25,254 nt of DNA, taken from an uncultured Collinsella sp. (lineage in GTDB: Bacteria > Actinomycetota > Coriobacteriia > Coriobacteriales > Coriobacteriaceae). The stretch is taken from the NCBI GenBank assembly GCA_900552145.1, contig URYW01000017.1, forward strand, positions 1 to 25,254, written 5' to 3'. The notes under the pieces are model-generated. The model was not told where the DNA came from. It made no database searches and saw only the letters and a program-made list of their open reading frames with translations. Within the stretch, counting starts at the first letter, position 1. Every line of letters begins with the position of its first letter. A program made the position numbers and the translations under genes. Below, one piece after another: positions 6,320-14,330 of the stretch.

Positions 6320-7345
6320 TTAGTTAAGGCGCTCCACAAAGAAATCTGCCATGGAGAGGAACAGCTCGCGTGCGTGCGGATCAAGCTCAACGTTTTCGAT
6401 GGCCGCTTTGGCCTTAGCGGTCAGGTCGAGCGCGTAAGTGTGGGCGTAATCGATAGAGCCGGCCTCTTGGAAGATCTCCACGGCGCGTGCGAGCTGCGCG
6501 GGATCATCGGTGCCCGAGGAAAGAATCGCCTCGACCTCGTCGTGGTGGCGCTCATCAGAGAGGGCATGTACGGCGACAAGCGTGCGCTTGCCCTCGGTGA
6601 TGTCGGTGCGGAAGTCCTTGTTGGCGGCTTCCTTAGTGCCGACAAGGTTGAGCAGGTCGTCCTGAATCTGAAAGGCAAGGCCCGTGTGCAGGCCAAAGGC
6701 GCGCAGCGCTTCGATTTGCTTATCGCTGCCGCCGCCGATAATGGCTCCGGCGGCAAGCGGCGTGGCTCCGCTGTAAAACGCGGTCTTGTGCGTCGCCATG
6801 TCCAGGTAGTCATCAACCGAGATATCAAAGCGCCCGTCACGGACCCAACCCAGGTCGAGTGCTTGACCCTCGATGGTGCGGACGATCATCTCGGTAAGCT
6901 CGTGGAGCACGCGCAGCTTCACGTCGGACTCCAGCGTAGGGTCGTCGAGAACCGTCTTGGTGACCATGGTGAGCGCCAGGTCGCCACAATTGATGGCAAG
7001 GCCCGTGCCCTCGGTAAGGTGCATGCAGGGCTTGCCTCGACGAAGCTGTCCGTTGTCGGCGATGTCGTCGTGGATCAGCGCGCCCGACTGGAAATGCTCG
7101 ATGGCCGCCGCGGCGCTGCGGGCGCTCTCAAAGCTACCGCCCACTGCGGTTGCGGCGAGCATACAGATAAGCGGGCGGTGGCGCTTGCCGGCGTTGGCCG
7201 TAAAAGCCGAGAGCGGCGCATACAGGTAGCGCTCGATATCGGCAGAGGTCGCCTGTCCGTCAAAGAACGTGGCCAGATAGTCGTTAATCTGGTCAAAGTG
7301 CTGGGCTAAAAAGCTGGTAAACGGACTGGACACGGGTTCTCGCAT
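6320..7345 (-). CDS. Polyprenyl diphosphate synthase (trans-isoprenyl type)
   Basis: A 341-residue soluble enzyme of the farnesyl/geranylgeranyl diphosphate synthase family. It condenses isopentenyl diphosphate onto an allylic diphosphate, most likely for quinone or lipid-carrier chains. The substrate motif GKRHRP is at residues 53-58. The first Asp-rich motif HDDIAD (Asp93, Asp94, Asp97) is followed by the conserved RRG. The second motif reads QIQDDLLN (Asp229, Asp230), with Asn in place of the usual last Asp at 233. A conserved ITEGKRT-type segment follows. Length is typical of the family. Chain length of the product cannot be assigned. The ribosome binding site (AAGAAAG) is weak. The gene starts 113 bases after the end of the PTS fusion on the same strand. 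Confidence 0.88.
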   Translation of the reverse strand: MREPVSSPFTSFLAQHFDQINDYLATFFDGQATSADIERYLYAPLSAFTANAGKRHRPLICMLAATAVGGSFESARSAAAAIEHFQSGALIHDDIADNGQLRRGKPCMHLTEGTGLAINCGDLALTMVTKTVLDDPTLESDVKLRVLHELTEMIVRTIEGQALDLGWVRDGRFDISVDDYLDMATHKTAFYSGATPLAAGAIIGGGSDKQIEALRAFGLHTGLAFQIQDDLLNLVGTKEAANKDFRTDITEGKRTLVAVHALSDERHHDEVEAILSSGTDDPAQLARAVEIFQEAGSIDYAHTYALDLTAKAKAAIENVELDPHARELFLSMADFFVERLN

Positions 7346-7458
7346 TCTTTCTTAGGTTGCATCGTTGCGGTGTGCAGATACCATATTGCCACATTGGAGT
7401 TGCCGACGCGTCTGTTTTGGCGATTTGGGGAAACGGGACGCGTGCGCGTGCCGGCTGC

Positions 7459-9909
7459 TTATATAAGCCTAAAGTGCTCGAGCGCCTTGACGACGCCATC
7501 TTTGTCGACCGAGTCGGTGATGTAGTCGGCGCGCTTTTTAAGATAGTCCGGCGCATTGCCCATGGCGATACCGACATCGACGGCGTTCATCAGCGAGACG
7601 TCATTGCTGGCGTCGCCGATGCCGTATACGGTTCCGTGGTGGGGATCGAGGGCGTCGAGTACAGACTGGATGCCCCCGCGCTTCGTGCATTCGCGGGGCG
7701 AGATTTCGGTTACCTCGAGTTCGAGCTCGTTAAAGCACAGCAGCGGCTCAAGTGCCTTATCTTGAGCGATGCGGCTGGCGAGCGATGTAGACATCAAGAT
7801 CTTGTAGACACTGTAATGTTGCAGCTGCGTGACTGCGTCGCCCAGGGTGCGCGCGTATCCGGGAGCATCGGGGGCATCGGCACTCATGCGCACGACGCCG
7901 TTGAGGCCCTCAAAGCGGATGACCTCGCCCGATTGCTCAAGGTAGGGGGCAAGACGCTGCAGCATACTGGGCGTCATCGACAGATCGCGAATTGCGTTTC
8001 CGTTGATCTCGGCGTAACCGCCCGCAAGACAGACGATGCCGGTCCAGGGCAGCTCAAGAAGTTTGGGGTGGATGCAGCTGAGGGTGCGTCCTGTGCAGAT
8101 GAAGGCCATGTTGCCGTTTGCAACGAAATCGCGGATGGCCTGCGAGACCGCCTCGTTGGGATAGGGGGACAGGTCACGCTCGCTCTCGGGAAGCTCTTGT
8201 GCCACTCGAGGGTCTTGCCAGGCGAGCGTTCCGTCGATATCGAAGAAGCAAATATCGCCGCGCTTATGGGCTGCGCTGGCGGCAGGGGAGGCCGAGGTGG
8301 TGGGCACAAATCCCGGCTCGAGGCCCATGATCTGGTCAAAATGCTCTTTAACGCGGGGAACGGAGATGCCGATGATCACCTGGGCGGTCTTGCCCGTAAT
8401 GATGAGGCCCTTGGCGCCCACCGCGACAAACGACGCGTTATCTGCAACGATGGAAGGGTCTGCGACCTCGACGCGCAGACGCGTGGCGCAGTTGGTTGCG
8501 CCCACGATGTTGCCAACGCCACCTAAAAGCTGAATTACCCGCTCAGCGAGGACGTGATCTTGATCGGATCGACTATTGACCTCGTCATTGGGGGATTGCT
8601 CTTTGGCAAAGTCGTTTCCCGTTAAACAATCGATTGCCGCGCGATTGGCGACATGATCCTCGCGGCCCGGTGTCTTAAGGTCATAGACCAAGATGAGCGC
8701 TCGAAAACTAACAAAAAAGATGAGGCTAAAGGCAAGGCCGATACCGAGCGCCAAAAGATAGGCACCGGCATGCGTGCGCATGAGCGGAATAAAGTTGAAG
8801 GCTGCCATCTCCATGAGGCCGCCCGAGAAGATGCCGACGATGCCAAAGAGATTCATGGTTGTGGCAAGGCAAGACGATAAGACGGCATAGAGAAAAAAGA
8901 GCCCGGGGTGGGTGAACATAAAGAGAAACTCGAGTGGCTCGGTAACGCCGCAAACCACCGAGGCGATGATGGCGGGAACAAGGATGACCCTGAGGCCGGC
9001 GCGGCGCGCTGGTTTTGCGGTGGAGTAGAACGCGGCTGCGATGGCGGGAAGGCCAAAGAGCTTGACCCAGCCGGTGGCGGTAAAACCGGCCCACGGCGCA
9101 AGTTCATTAAGGGGGCGCGTGCTATGGGAGAGGATGGGGAGCAAGCTGCTCCACGTGGTGTAGATGCCGTCGTTAATGACCAGGTTGTCGTAGTAGATCG
9201 GCATGTAGAGCAGGTGGTGCAGCCCCATGGGCTCGAGCGCTCGCTCCAAAAACACAAAGATGCCCACGCCAAAGGGGCCGACGCTCGTAAGTGCATGGCG
9301 CAGCGTTTCGGTCATTGCGTATACGGAGGGCACGATGGCGGCCGAGATAGCGGCAAGGGCAAACACGGCAAAAAAGCTGATGAGGTAGACCAGCGAGGAG
9401 CCCGAGAAGGTGCCGAGCCAATCGGGAACCTTGGCATCGTAGAAGCGGTCATGGATGGCGACGACGGTTGCCGATACCGCCAGCGGGCCGATAATGCCGG
9501 TGTCGAGCGTCTTGATGCCGTCGATGACGGTGATACCGCTGGCGGAGGTCAAAGATGACGGGTACTCAAGTCCAAGGTTGTCTCCGCTCAGCTTAATGAT
9601 CTCGCTCAAAAAGAAGCAGTAGGCAAAATAGGCGACGAGAGCCTCGAGGCAGCAACGAGCCGGTTGTTTTTGGGCAAGACCGATGGGCAGCGCTACGGCA
9701 AAAAGGAGCGGGAGGCGTTTAAAGACCGTCCACGAGCCGCGCTGGATGATGGTCCAAAAAACGTACCAAGGGGTTCCGTATACGGCGAGATCGCCGACGA
9801 TGTCCGCAGTCGTTGCGAGAGCGGAGACGCCGACCATGAGGCCTGATATAGAAAACAGCATGGCGGGAGCGAACATTGCCCCGCCAAAGCGTTGGATTTT
9901 TTGCAGCAT
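7459..9909 (-). CDS. PTS EIIC-EIIB fused to HAD-family phosphatase
   Basis: An 816-residue three-part fusion. Residues 1 to about 430 are a polytopic EIIC of the glucose/maltose/GlcNAc class, with the substrate-site motif GVTEPLEF. Residues about 455-540 are EIIB, with the phosphorylated cysteine in ATNCATRLR (Cys474). Residues about 550-816 are a Cof-type HAD hydrolase, with nucleophile motif FFDIDGTL (Asp557, Asp559) and GDASNDVSLMNAVDVGIAMGNA near the end. No EIIA is encoded nearby, so phosphate must come from an EIIA elsewhere. The fusion suggests uptake with phosphorylation and dephosphorylation in one protein, perhaps for an alpha-glucoside such as maltose; this is inference. GGAAGG precedes the ATG by 6 bases. 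A GntR gene diverges from it. Confidence 0.88.
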   Translation of the reverse strand: MLQKIQRFGGAMFAPAMLFSISGLMVGVSALATTADIVGDLAVYGTPWYVFWTIIQRGSWTVFKRLPLLFAVALPIGLAQKQPARCCLEALVAYFAYCFFLSEIIKLSGDNLGLEYPSSLTSASGITVIDGIKTLDTGIIGPLAVSATVVAIHDRFYDAKVPDWLGTFSGSSLVYLISFFAVFALAAISAAIVPSVYAMTETLRHALTSVGPFGVGIFVFLERALEPMGLHHLLYMPIYYDNLVINDGIYTTWSSLLPILSHSTRPLNELAPWAGFTATGWVKLFGLPAIAAAFYSTAKPARRAGLRVILVPAIIASVVCGVTEPLEFLFMFTHPGLFFLYAVLSSCLATTMNLFGIVGIFSGGLMEMAAFNFIPLMRTHAGAYLLALGIGLAFSLIFFVSFRALILVYDLKTPGREDHVANRAAIDCLTGNDFAKEQSPNDEVNSRSDQDHVLAERVIQLLGGVGNIVGATNCATRLRVEVADPSIVADNASFVAVGAKGLIITGKTAQVIIGISVPRVKEHFDQIMGLEPGFVPTTSASPAASAAHKRGDICFFDIDGTLAWQDPRVAQELPESERDLSPYPNEAVSQAIRDFVANGNMAFICTGRTLSCIHPKLLELPWTGIVCLAGGYAEINGNAIRDLSMTPSMLQRLAPYLEQSGEVIRFEGLNGVVRMSADAPDAPGYARTLGDAVTQLQHYSVYKILMSTSLASRIAQDKALEPLLCFNELELEVTEISPRECTKRGGIQSVLDALDPHHGTVYGIGDASNDVSLMNAVDVGIAMGNAPDYLKKRADYITDSVDKDGVVKALEHFRLI

Positions 9910-9952
9910 GTTCTGCCTTCCGAATATCGAGGCGCGTTGCGCGTGGGGAAAC

Positions 9953-9975
9953 GTTTAAACAATGGATTCATTGTA
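9953..9975 (-). promoter_or_regulatory. Candidate -10 box and operator of the PTS-HAD gene
   Basis: On the minus strand TACAAT (9970-9975) can serve as a -10 box; no good -35 box is seen. The palindrome GTTTAAAC (9953-9960) lies just downstream, near the expected start of transcription. On the minus strand the site reads TTGTTTAAACGT. It is one of five related sites at sugar-gene promoters in the window. Confidence 0.45.
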
Positions 9976-10074
9976 GAGGACCAGACGATTGTCGTACCGG
10001 TAGTTTTGAGCGAAACCGATTTGGGCATGACAGAAACCGTCAACGGTTAAATCCTGTCGCTTTACCGATATTCG

Positions 10075-10103
10075 GTTTAAACAACTTTAAGAAATGCTAT
10101 CGT
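10075..10103 (+). promoter_or_regulatory. Candidate operator and -10 box of the GntR-family gene
   Basis: GTTTAAAC (10075-10082) occupies the position of a -35 box relative to TATCGT (10098-10103), a possible -10. The site with its context reads CGGTTTAAACAACT. Overlap with the regulator's own promoter suggests autoregulation. Confidence 0.45.
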
Positions 10104-10138
10104 GCCTAGCCGGAAATGAACAATATAGAGGTGAAACA

Positions 10139-10858
10139 ATGCCAAAAGCGATATACGAAGGAATCTATCGAGAAATACGCTCGCGCATCATTAATGGGAC
10201 CTATGCGTTTCAGGAGATGCTGCCAACCGAAGCCGAGCTGACCGCGGAGTTCGGATGCACTCGCAATACCGTCCGTCGCGCCTTGGGTATGCTGTCCGAC
10301 GGGATGTTTGTGCAGCCCATACACGGCAAAGGCGTGCGCGTTATTTGGCTTAAGGGCGAAACCGACATGTTGGGCGCGCTCGAAGAGGTTGAGTCGTTTG
10401 GCGAGTTTGCAAAGCGCAACAATGCCGTTGCATCGACGGACGTTAAGTCTTTTGAACATCTGGTCTGTACCGAGCAACTCTCTCGTCACCTGGGCTTTAA
10501 GGTGGGCGAGGAGTTGATTCGCGTGGTGCGCGTCCGTAGCCTTAACGGTAGCGCTCGCCAGGTGGACCACGGCTATTTTCTGGAGTCGATCGCCAAAGGC
10601 CTGACGCCCGAGATCGCCGCAAAGTCAATTTACGACTATCTGGAGCACAAACGCGGCGTCAAAGTGATGGCGAGTCGCCGTACGGTGAGCGTCGAGCTTG
10701 CCAACGATGAGGACTGCAGCTATCTTGACCTTGGCAAATACAACTGTGTCGCCGTCATGGAGAGCCAGTCGTACACCTCGGACGGCATCTTGTTCGAGGT
10801 CACGCATGCCCGCACGCATCCCGAGATCTTCCACTACCGCGTCAACTCCAAGCGATAA
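10139..10858 (+). CDS. GntR-family regulator with UTRA ligand domain (TreR/HutC type)
   Basis: The 239-residue protein has an N-terminal winged helix (residues about 3-68), with the typical LPTEAELTAEFGCTRNTVRRAL recognition region in two parts: LPTEAELTAEFG and CTRNTVRRALGML. The C-terminal UTRA domain, from about residue 85, would bind a sugar or sugar phosphate. AGAGGTG (10127-10133) stands 5 bases before ATG 10139; an upstream ATG at 10094 lacks such a site. It diverges from the PTS-HAD gene and lies just upstream of the ABC transporter. TreR-type relatives bind TTGTATATACAA-like palindromes and respond to disaccharide phosphates. Similar sites occur at its own promoter and those of its neighbours, so it is the likely local regulator of alpha-glucoside uptake. 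Confidence 0.88.
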   Translation: MPKAIYEGIYREIRSRIINGTYAFQEMLPTEAELTAEFGCTRNTVRRALGMLSDGMFVQPIHGKGVRVIWLKGETDMLGALEEVESFGEFAKRNNAVASTDVKSFEHLVCTEQLSRHLGFKVGEELIRVVRVRSLNGSARQVDHGYFLESIAKGLTPEIAAKSIYDYLEHKRGVKVMASRRTVSVELANDEDCSYLDLGKYNCVAVMESQSYTSDGILFEVTHARTHPEIFHYRVNSKR

Positions 10859-10900
10859 CCGGCTAGCTCGCAGCCTGACGAGACTCATGCCCTCAAAGAG

Positions 10901-10950
10901 AAAACGCCCGGTCAAACCGACGATGCATCGGCTTGACCGGGCGTTTTATC
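10901..10950 (+). terminator. Terminator of the GntR-family gene
   Basis: AAAACGCCCGGTCAA (10901-10915) pairs perfectly with TTGACCGGGCGTTTT (10933-10947), and CCGA/TCGG extends the stem inward. It ends in TTTTATC. The symmetric A/T flanks would also allow termination on the other strand. Confidence 0.9.
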
Positions 10951-10969
10951 TGCATTCGATAACAAATAA

Positions 10970-10981
10970 TTGTTTATACAA
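10970..10981. promoter_or_regulatory. Candidate operator upstream of the ABC transporter
   Basis: TTGTTTATACAA is close to a perfect palindrome and to the TTGTATATACAA box bound by TreR-type GntR regulators. It lies 195 bases before the start codon of the binding protein, upstream of a second related site. Confidence 0.45.
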
Positions 10982-11044
10982 AACTTGTCAAGTATCAAGT
11001 TGAAATTACCGTTCACCGATGTTTTTCTACCGCTCTAGTAATAC

Positions 11045-11076
11045 TTGTTCAAACAACTAGCCAAATAGCGTATTGT
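11045..11076 (+). promoter_or_regulatory. Candidate operator and promoter of the ABC transporter operon
   Basis: The palindrome-like TTGTTCAAACAA (11045-11056) overlaps a weak -35 box TTCAAA (11048-11053), which is 17 bases from a -10 candidate TATTGT (11071-11076). Binding here would compete with RNA polymerase. Confidence 0.4.
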
Positions 11077-11164
11077 ACAAATCAGCAAAAGGGGCAAAGT
11101 CCCCGAGCCAATCTCCGAAGGCGGCGGCAAAGGGTGCCGCCACGGTGTGAAAGGGTGGATTGTA

Positions 11165-12481
11165 ATGAAGAACGAAATGAGCAGAAGGCAGTTCCTGGGC
11201 TTTGCTGGTTCCGCGGCTGCGGTTCTTGGTCTGGGTCTCGTGGGCTGCGGTGGTTCTGCCGGCTCCGGCTCCTCTGCTTCTGGTGACGCTGCCGAGGTCT
11301 ACTTCCTCCAATTCAAGCCCGAGGTCGACAAGGAGTGGAAGGAGATCGCCAAGGCCTATAAGAAGGAGAAGGGCGTCGAGGTCAAGATCGTGACCGCTGC
11401 CTCCAACACCTACGAGGAGAAGCTCAAGTCCGAGATGTCCAAGAGCTCCGCTCCGACCCTGTTCCAGGTCAACGGCCCCACCGGCCTTAAGAACTGGAAG
11501 GATTACTGCGCCGACCTGTCCGATACCAAGCTCCGCGGTGAGCTCATTGACGACTCCCTGGCTCTGCAGTCCGATGGCAAGGATCTGGGTATCGACTGGG
11601 TCCAGGAGAGCTACGGCATCATCTACAACAAGCAGCTGCTCGAGAAGGCTGGCTACAAGGCCGAGGACATCAACTCCTTCGACAAGCTGAAGGCTTGTGC
11701 CGACGACATCCAGGCCCGCAAGGACGAGCTTGGCATTGAGGGTGCCTTCACTTCTGCTGGCATGGATGACTCCTCCAGCTGGCGCTACACCACCCACCTC
11801 GCCAACCTCCCGCTCTACTACGAGTTCGAGAAGGAGCACAACCAGGAGGACGACGAGATCAAGGGCGAGTATCTCGACAACTTCAAGCAGATTTTCGACC
11901 TGTACATCACCGACTCCACCTGCGATCCTTCGCAGCTTGCCTCCAAGACCGGCGACGACGCCACCAACGAGTTCGCAACCGGCAAGGCCGTCTTCTATCA
12001 GAACGGCTCCTGGGCTTACGCTGACCTCACCAAGGCCGGCATGACCGATGATCAGATTGGCATGATGCCCATCTACATCGGTGTCGACGGCGAGGAGAAC
12101 CAGGGCCTGTGCTCCGGCGGCGAGAACTACTGGTGCGTCAGCTCCCAGGCTTCCGAGGATGCCCAGAAGGCCACCGAGGACTTCATGTATTGGTGCGTCA
12201 CTTCTGACACCGCCACCAGCATCATCGCTGACAAGATGGGTCTGACTGCCCCGTTCAAGAGCGCCAAGGAAACCACCAACGTCTTCTCGCAGCAGGCCGT
12301 CGCCATGGCCAAGGACGGCAAGAAGACCGTCGCTTGGGACTTCGTTTACATCCCCTCTGAGGAGTGGAAGAAGAACCTCAAGCAGGCTCTGATCGCCTAT
12401 GCTGCCGACAACAGCAAGTGGGACGGCGTCAAGAACGCCTTCGTCGATGGCTGGAAGACCGAGAAGGCTGCTTCCGAGTAA
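11165..12481 (+). CDS. Sugar ABC transporter substrate-binding lipoprotein
   Basis: A 438-residue family-1 extracellular solute-binding protein. The N-terminus has a twin-arginine motif SRRQFLG (Arg7, Arg8), a hydrophobic stretch and a lipobox LVGC (Cys28), so it is probably exported by Tat and anchored to the membrane. The mature part has MalE-like features, such as the early FLQFKPEVDKEW strand, YGIIYNKQLLEKAG, and the GKAVFYQNGSWA segment with aromatic residues. Closest in style to MsmE/raffinose- or maltodextrin-type binding proteins. The neighbours malQ, glgP and GntR favour alpha-glucans as ligand; this is inference. GAAAGGGTGG stands six bases before ATG 11165, which is preferred to ATG 11147. 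It heads a four-gene operon. Confidence 0.9.
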   Translation: MKNEMSRRQFLGFAGSAAAVLGLGLVGCGGSAGSGSSASGDAAEVYFLQFKPEVDKEWKEIAKAYKKEKGVEVKIVTAASNTYEEKLKSEMSKSSAPTLFQVNGPTGLKNWKDYCADLSDTKLRGELIDDSLALQSDGKDLGIDWVQESYGIIYNKQLLEKAGYKAEDINSFDKLKACADDIQARKDELGIEGAFTSAGMDDSSSWRYTTHLANLPLYYEFEKEHNQEDDEIKGEYLDNFKQIFDLYITDSTCDPSQLASKTGDDATNEFATGKAVFYQNGSWAYADLTKAGMTDDQIGMMPIYIGVDGEENQGLCSGGENYWCVSSQASEDAQKATEDFMYWCVTSDTATSIIADKMGLTAPFKSAKETTNVFSQQAVAMAKDGKKTVAWDFVYIPSEEWKKNLKQALIAYAADNSKWDGVKNAFVDGWKTEKAASE

Positions 12482-12512
12482 GTAGTTGCTGCCCAAGCTA
12501 TCTGATTAGCGA

Positions 12513-12548
12513 CAGGGGGCGGGCAGACGTTGGTTTGCCCGCCCCCTG
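12513..12548 (+). other. Strong intercistronic hairpin after the binding-protein gene
   Basis: CAGGGGGCGGGCA (12513-12525) pairs perfectly with TGCCCGCCCCCTG (12536-12548). There is no T-run, and the ribosome binding site of the next gene follows at once. Such stems protect the binding-protein mRNA from 3' decay, which makes the binding protein more abundant than the permeases; this role is inferred. Confidence 0.65.
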
Positions 12549-12568
12549 CATATTGAAAGGACCCTTCT

Positions 12569-13321
12569 ATGGGCAAAGCACTCAAGCGCTGGTGGCCGCT
12601 CTTTATGCTGCCCACGTGCCTGGCGTTTATGATCGGGTTCGTGATTCCCTTTATCCAGGGTTTCTATCTCTCGTTCTGCCAGTTTATTACCATCAACAAC
12701 ACGCACTTTGTCGGTATCGAGAACTACGTGCGCGCACTGTCCGATTCGCAGTTTGCCACGTCGTTCTTCTTTACCGTGGCGTTTGCCTTCCTGTCGACGG
12801 TGCTCATCAACGTGATCGCCCTCGCCATCGCGCAGGCGCTCACCCGCAAAGCGCTCAAGGGCACCAACATCTTCCGTACGATCTTCTTTATGCCTAACCT
12901 TATCGGCGGCATCGTGCTGGGCTACATCTGGCAGATTCTGATCAACTGCCTGCTCTCCAACGTGGGCGCCCAGCTCATCGCCCTTAACTCTGCTGCTGGC
13001 TTCTGGGGCCTTATCATCCTGACCCTGTGGCAGCAGGTCGGCTACATGATGATCATCTACATCGCTGGTCTGCAGTCCATTCCGTCCGACTACATCGAGG
13101 CCGCCAAGGTCGACGGTGCCACGGCATGGCAGACGTTTTGGAAGGTTAAGATCCCTAACCTGATGCCGACCATCACCATCTGCCTGTTCCTGTCCATCAC
13201 CAACGGCTTTAAGCTGTTCGACCAGACCCTCGCCCTTACCGGCGGCGCCCCCGCGCACTCCACCGAGATGCTAGCCCTGAACATCTACAACCCGTTCAAT
13301 ACACGTGCCGGTATCTCATAG
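12569..13321 (+). CDS. ABC sugar permease (MalF-like), ended early by an in-frame TAG
   Basis: The frame encodes 250 residues of an inner-membrane permease. Hydrophobic helices begin at residues about 10, 70, 105 and 150. The EAA loop that contacts the ATPase is present (YIEAAKVDGATAWQTFWKVKIP). TAG at 13319-13321 stops translation just before the last membrane helix. The same frame continues without another stop to 13423 and encodes a normal family C-terminus (GIGQAKAVIF, then a helix and RSKEVQQ). Full length would be 284 residues, typical of the family. The next codon after TAG is CAG. Either this is a nonsense mutation, or the codon is read through or suppressed, or it is a sequencing error. 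AAAGGA precedes the ATG. Confidence 0.85.
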   Translation: MGKALKRWWPLFMLPTCLAFMIGFVIPFIQGFYLSFCQFITINNTHFVGIENYVRALSDSQFATSFFFTVAFAFLSTVLINVIALAIAQALTRKALKGTNIFRTIFFMPNLIGGIVLGYIWQILINCLLSNVGAQLIALNSAAGFWGLIILTLWQQVGYMMIIYIAGLQSIPSDYIEAAKVDGATAWQTFWKVKIPNLMPTITICLFLSITNGFKLFDQTLALTGGAPAHSTEMLALNIYNPFNTRAGIS

Positions 13322-13423
13322 CAGGGCATTGGCCAGGCCAAGGCAGTCATCTTCTGCATCCTTGTCGTAGCCATCTCCATGATTCAGCTTAAGGCCACGA
13401 GGTCCAAGGAGGTGCAGCAGTAA
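13322..13423 (+). pseudogene. Cut-off 3' end of the MalF-like permease
   Basis: This stretch continues the permease frame after the TAG. It encodes 33 residues with the conserved GQAKAVIF motif, the final transmembrane helix and a basic tail ending in KEVQQ. Its TAA overlaps the ATG of the next permease (TAATG), an arrangement used for translational coupling. With ribosomes stopping at 13321, that coupling would be weakened. No other substitution in this segment suggests decay, so the stop codon looks recent or tolerated. Confidence 0.75.
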
Positions 13424-14262
13424 TGAAACGCGATAAGGTTATCAACCGCGCGCTCTCAATCTTCTTTACGATTCTGTCGCTCGCGTGGATCTACCCCGTG
13501 TTCATGATCGCGCTCAATTCCTTTAAGAAAGCGACCGCAATCAGCACCACCACAGCGTTCGATCTGCTCACGCCCGAGACGTTCAACGGCCTTGCAAACT
13601 ACTTGCACGCTCTTAACGAGCAGGGCTTTGCCTCGGCATTTATGTACTCGCTCATCATCACGGTCACGTCGGTCGTGCTGATTTTGGTGTGCTGCTCCAT
13701 GTGCGCTTGGTATGTGGTTCGTGTCAACAACAAGATCTCGAACTTCTTCTATTACCTGTTCGTCTTCTCGATGGTCGTACCCTTCCAGATGCTCATGTTC
13801 ACGCTGTCCAATTTGGCGGACCGCATCGGCTTCAACACGCCGTTCAACATCTGCTTTATCTATCTGGGCTTTGGCGCGGGCCTGGCGGTCTTTATGTTCG
13901 CCGGCTTTGTAAAGAACATCCCGCTCGAGATCGAGGAGGCGGCCATGATTGACGGCTGCAACCCGGTCCAGGTGTTCTTTAAGATTGTCCTTCCCATCAT
14001 GAAGCCCACCTATCTTTCGGTCGGCATCCTCGAGACCATGTGGGTCTGGAACGACTATCTGCTGCCCTACCTCACCCTCGACTCCACCAAGTACAAGACC
14101 ATTCCTATCTTGATCCAGTACTTCCGCGGCGGCTACGGCCACGTCGAGCTCGGCCCCATGATGTCCTGCATCATGATGGTCGTTATCCCCATCGTCATCA
14201 TGTACATCCTCTGCCAGAAGTACATCATCGACGGCGTGGTGGCGGGTGCCGTCAAGGGCTGA
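13423..14262 (+). CDS. ABC sugar permease (MalG-like)
   Basis: A 279-residue membrane protein of the binding-protein-dependent permease family. It forms the second half of the transport channel. The first helix begins near residue 9. The EAA motif is EEAAMIDGCNPVQVFFKIVLP in two parts: EEAAMIDGCNP and VQVFFKIVLP, at about residues 170-190. The C-terminal segment has the family's hydrophobic helix and short tail. The start codon overlaps the stop of the full-length preceding permease (TAATG), so the two genes were coupled. GGAGGTGCAGCAG upstream provides a ribosome binding site, which would also allow independent initiation despite the upstream amber codon. Confidence 0.92.
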   Translation: MKRDKVINRALSIFFTILSLAWIYPVFMIALNSFKKATAISTTTAFDLLTPETFNGLANYLHALNEQGFASAFMYSLIITVTSVVLILVCCSMCAWYVVRVNNKISNFFYYLFVFSMVVPFQMLMFTLSNLADRIGFNTPFNICFIYLGFGAGLAVFMFAGFVKNIPLEIEEAAMIDGCNPVQVFFKIVLPIMKPTYLSVGILETMWVWNDYLLPYLTLDSTKYKTIPILIQYFRGGYGHVELGPMMSCIMMVVIPIVIMYILCQKYIIDGVVAGAVKG

Positions 14263-14286
14263 TGCCGTAACTGTTTTGCAAGTTTC

Positions 14287-14313
14287 TGCGGCGCCCCTCA
14301 GCGCGGCGCCGCA
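14287..14313 (+). other. Intercistronic hairpin between permease and ATPase genes
   Basis: TGCGGCGCC (14287-14295) pairs with GGCGCCGCA (14305-14313) around 9 bases. No T-run follows. It probably tunes mRNA stability within the operon rather than ending it. Confidence 0.5.
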
Positions 14314-14330
14314 TATCGAAAGGTAAAGAC

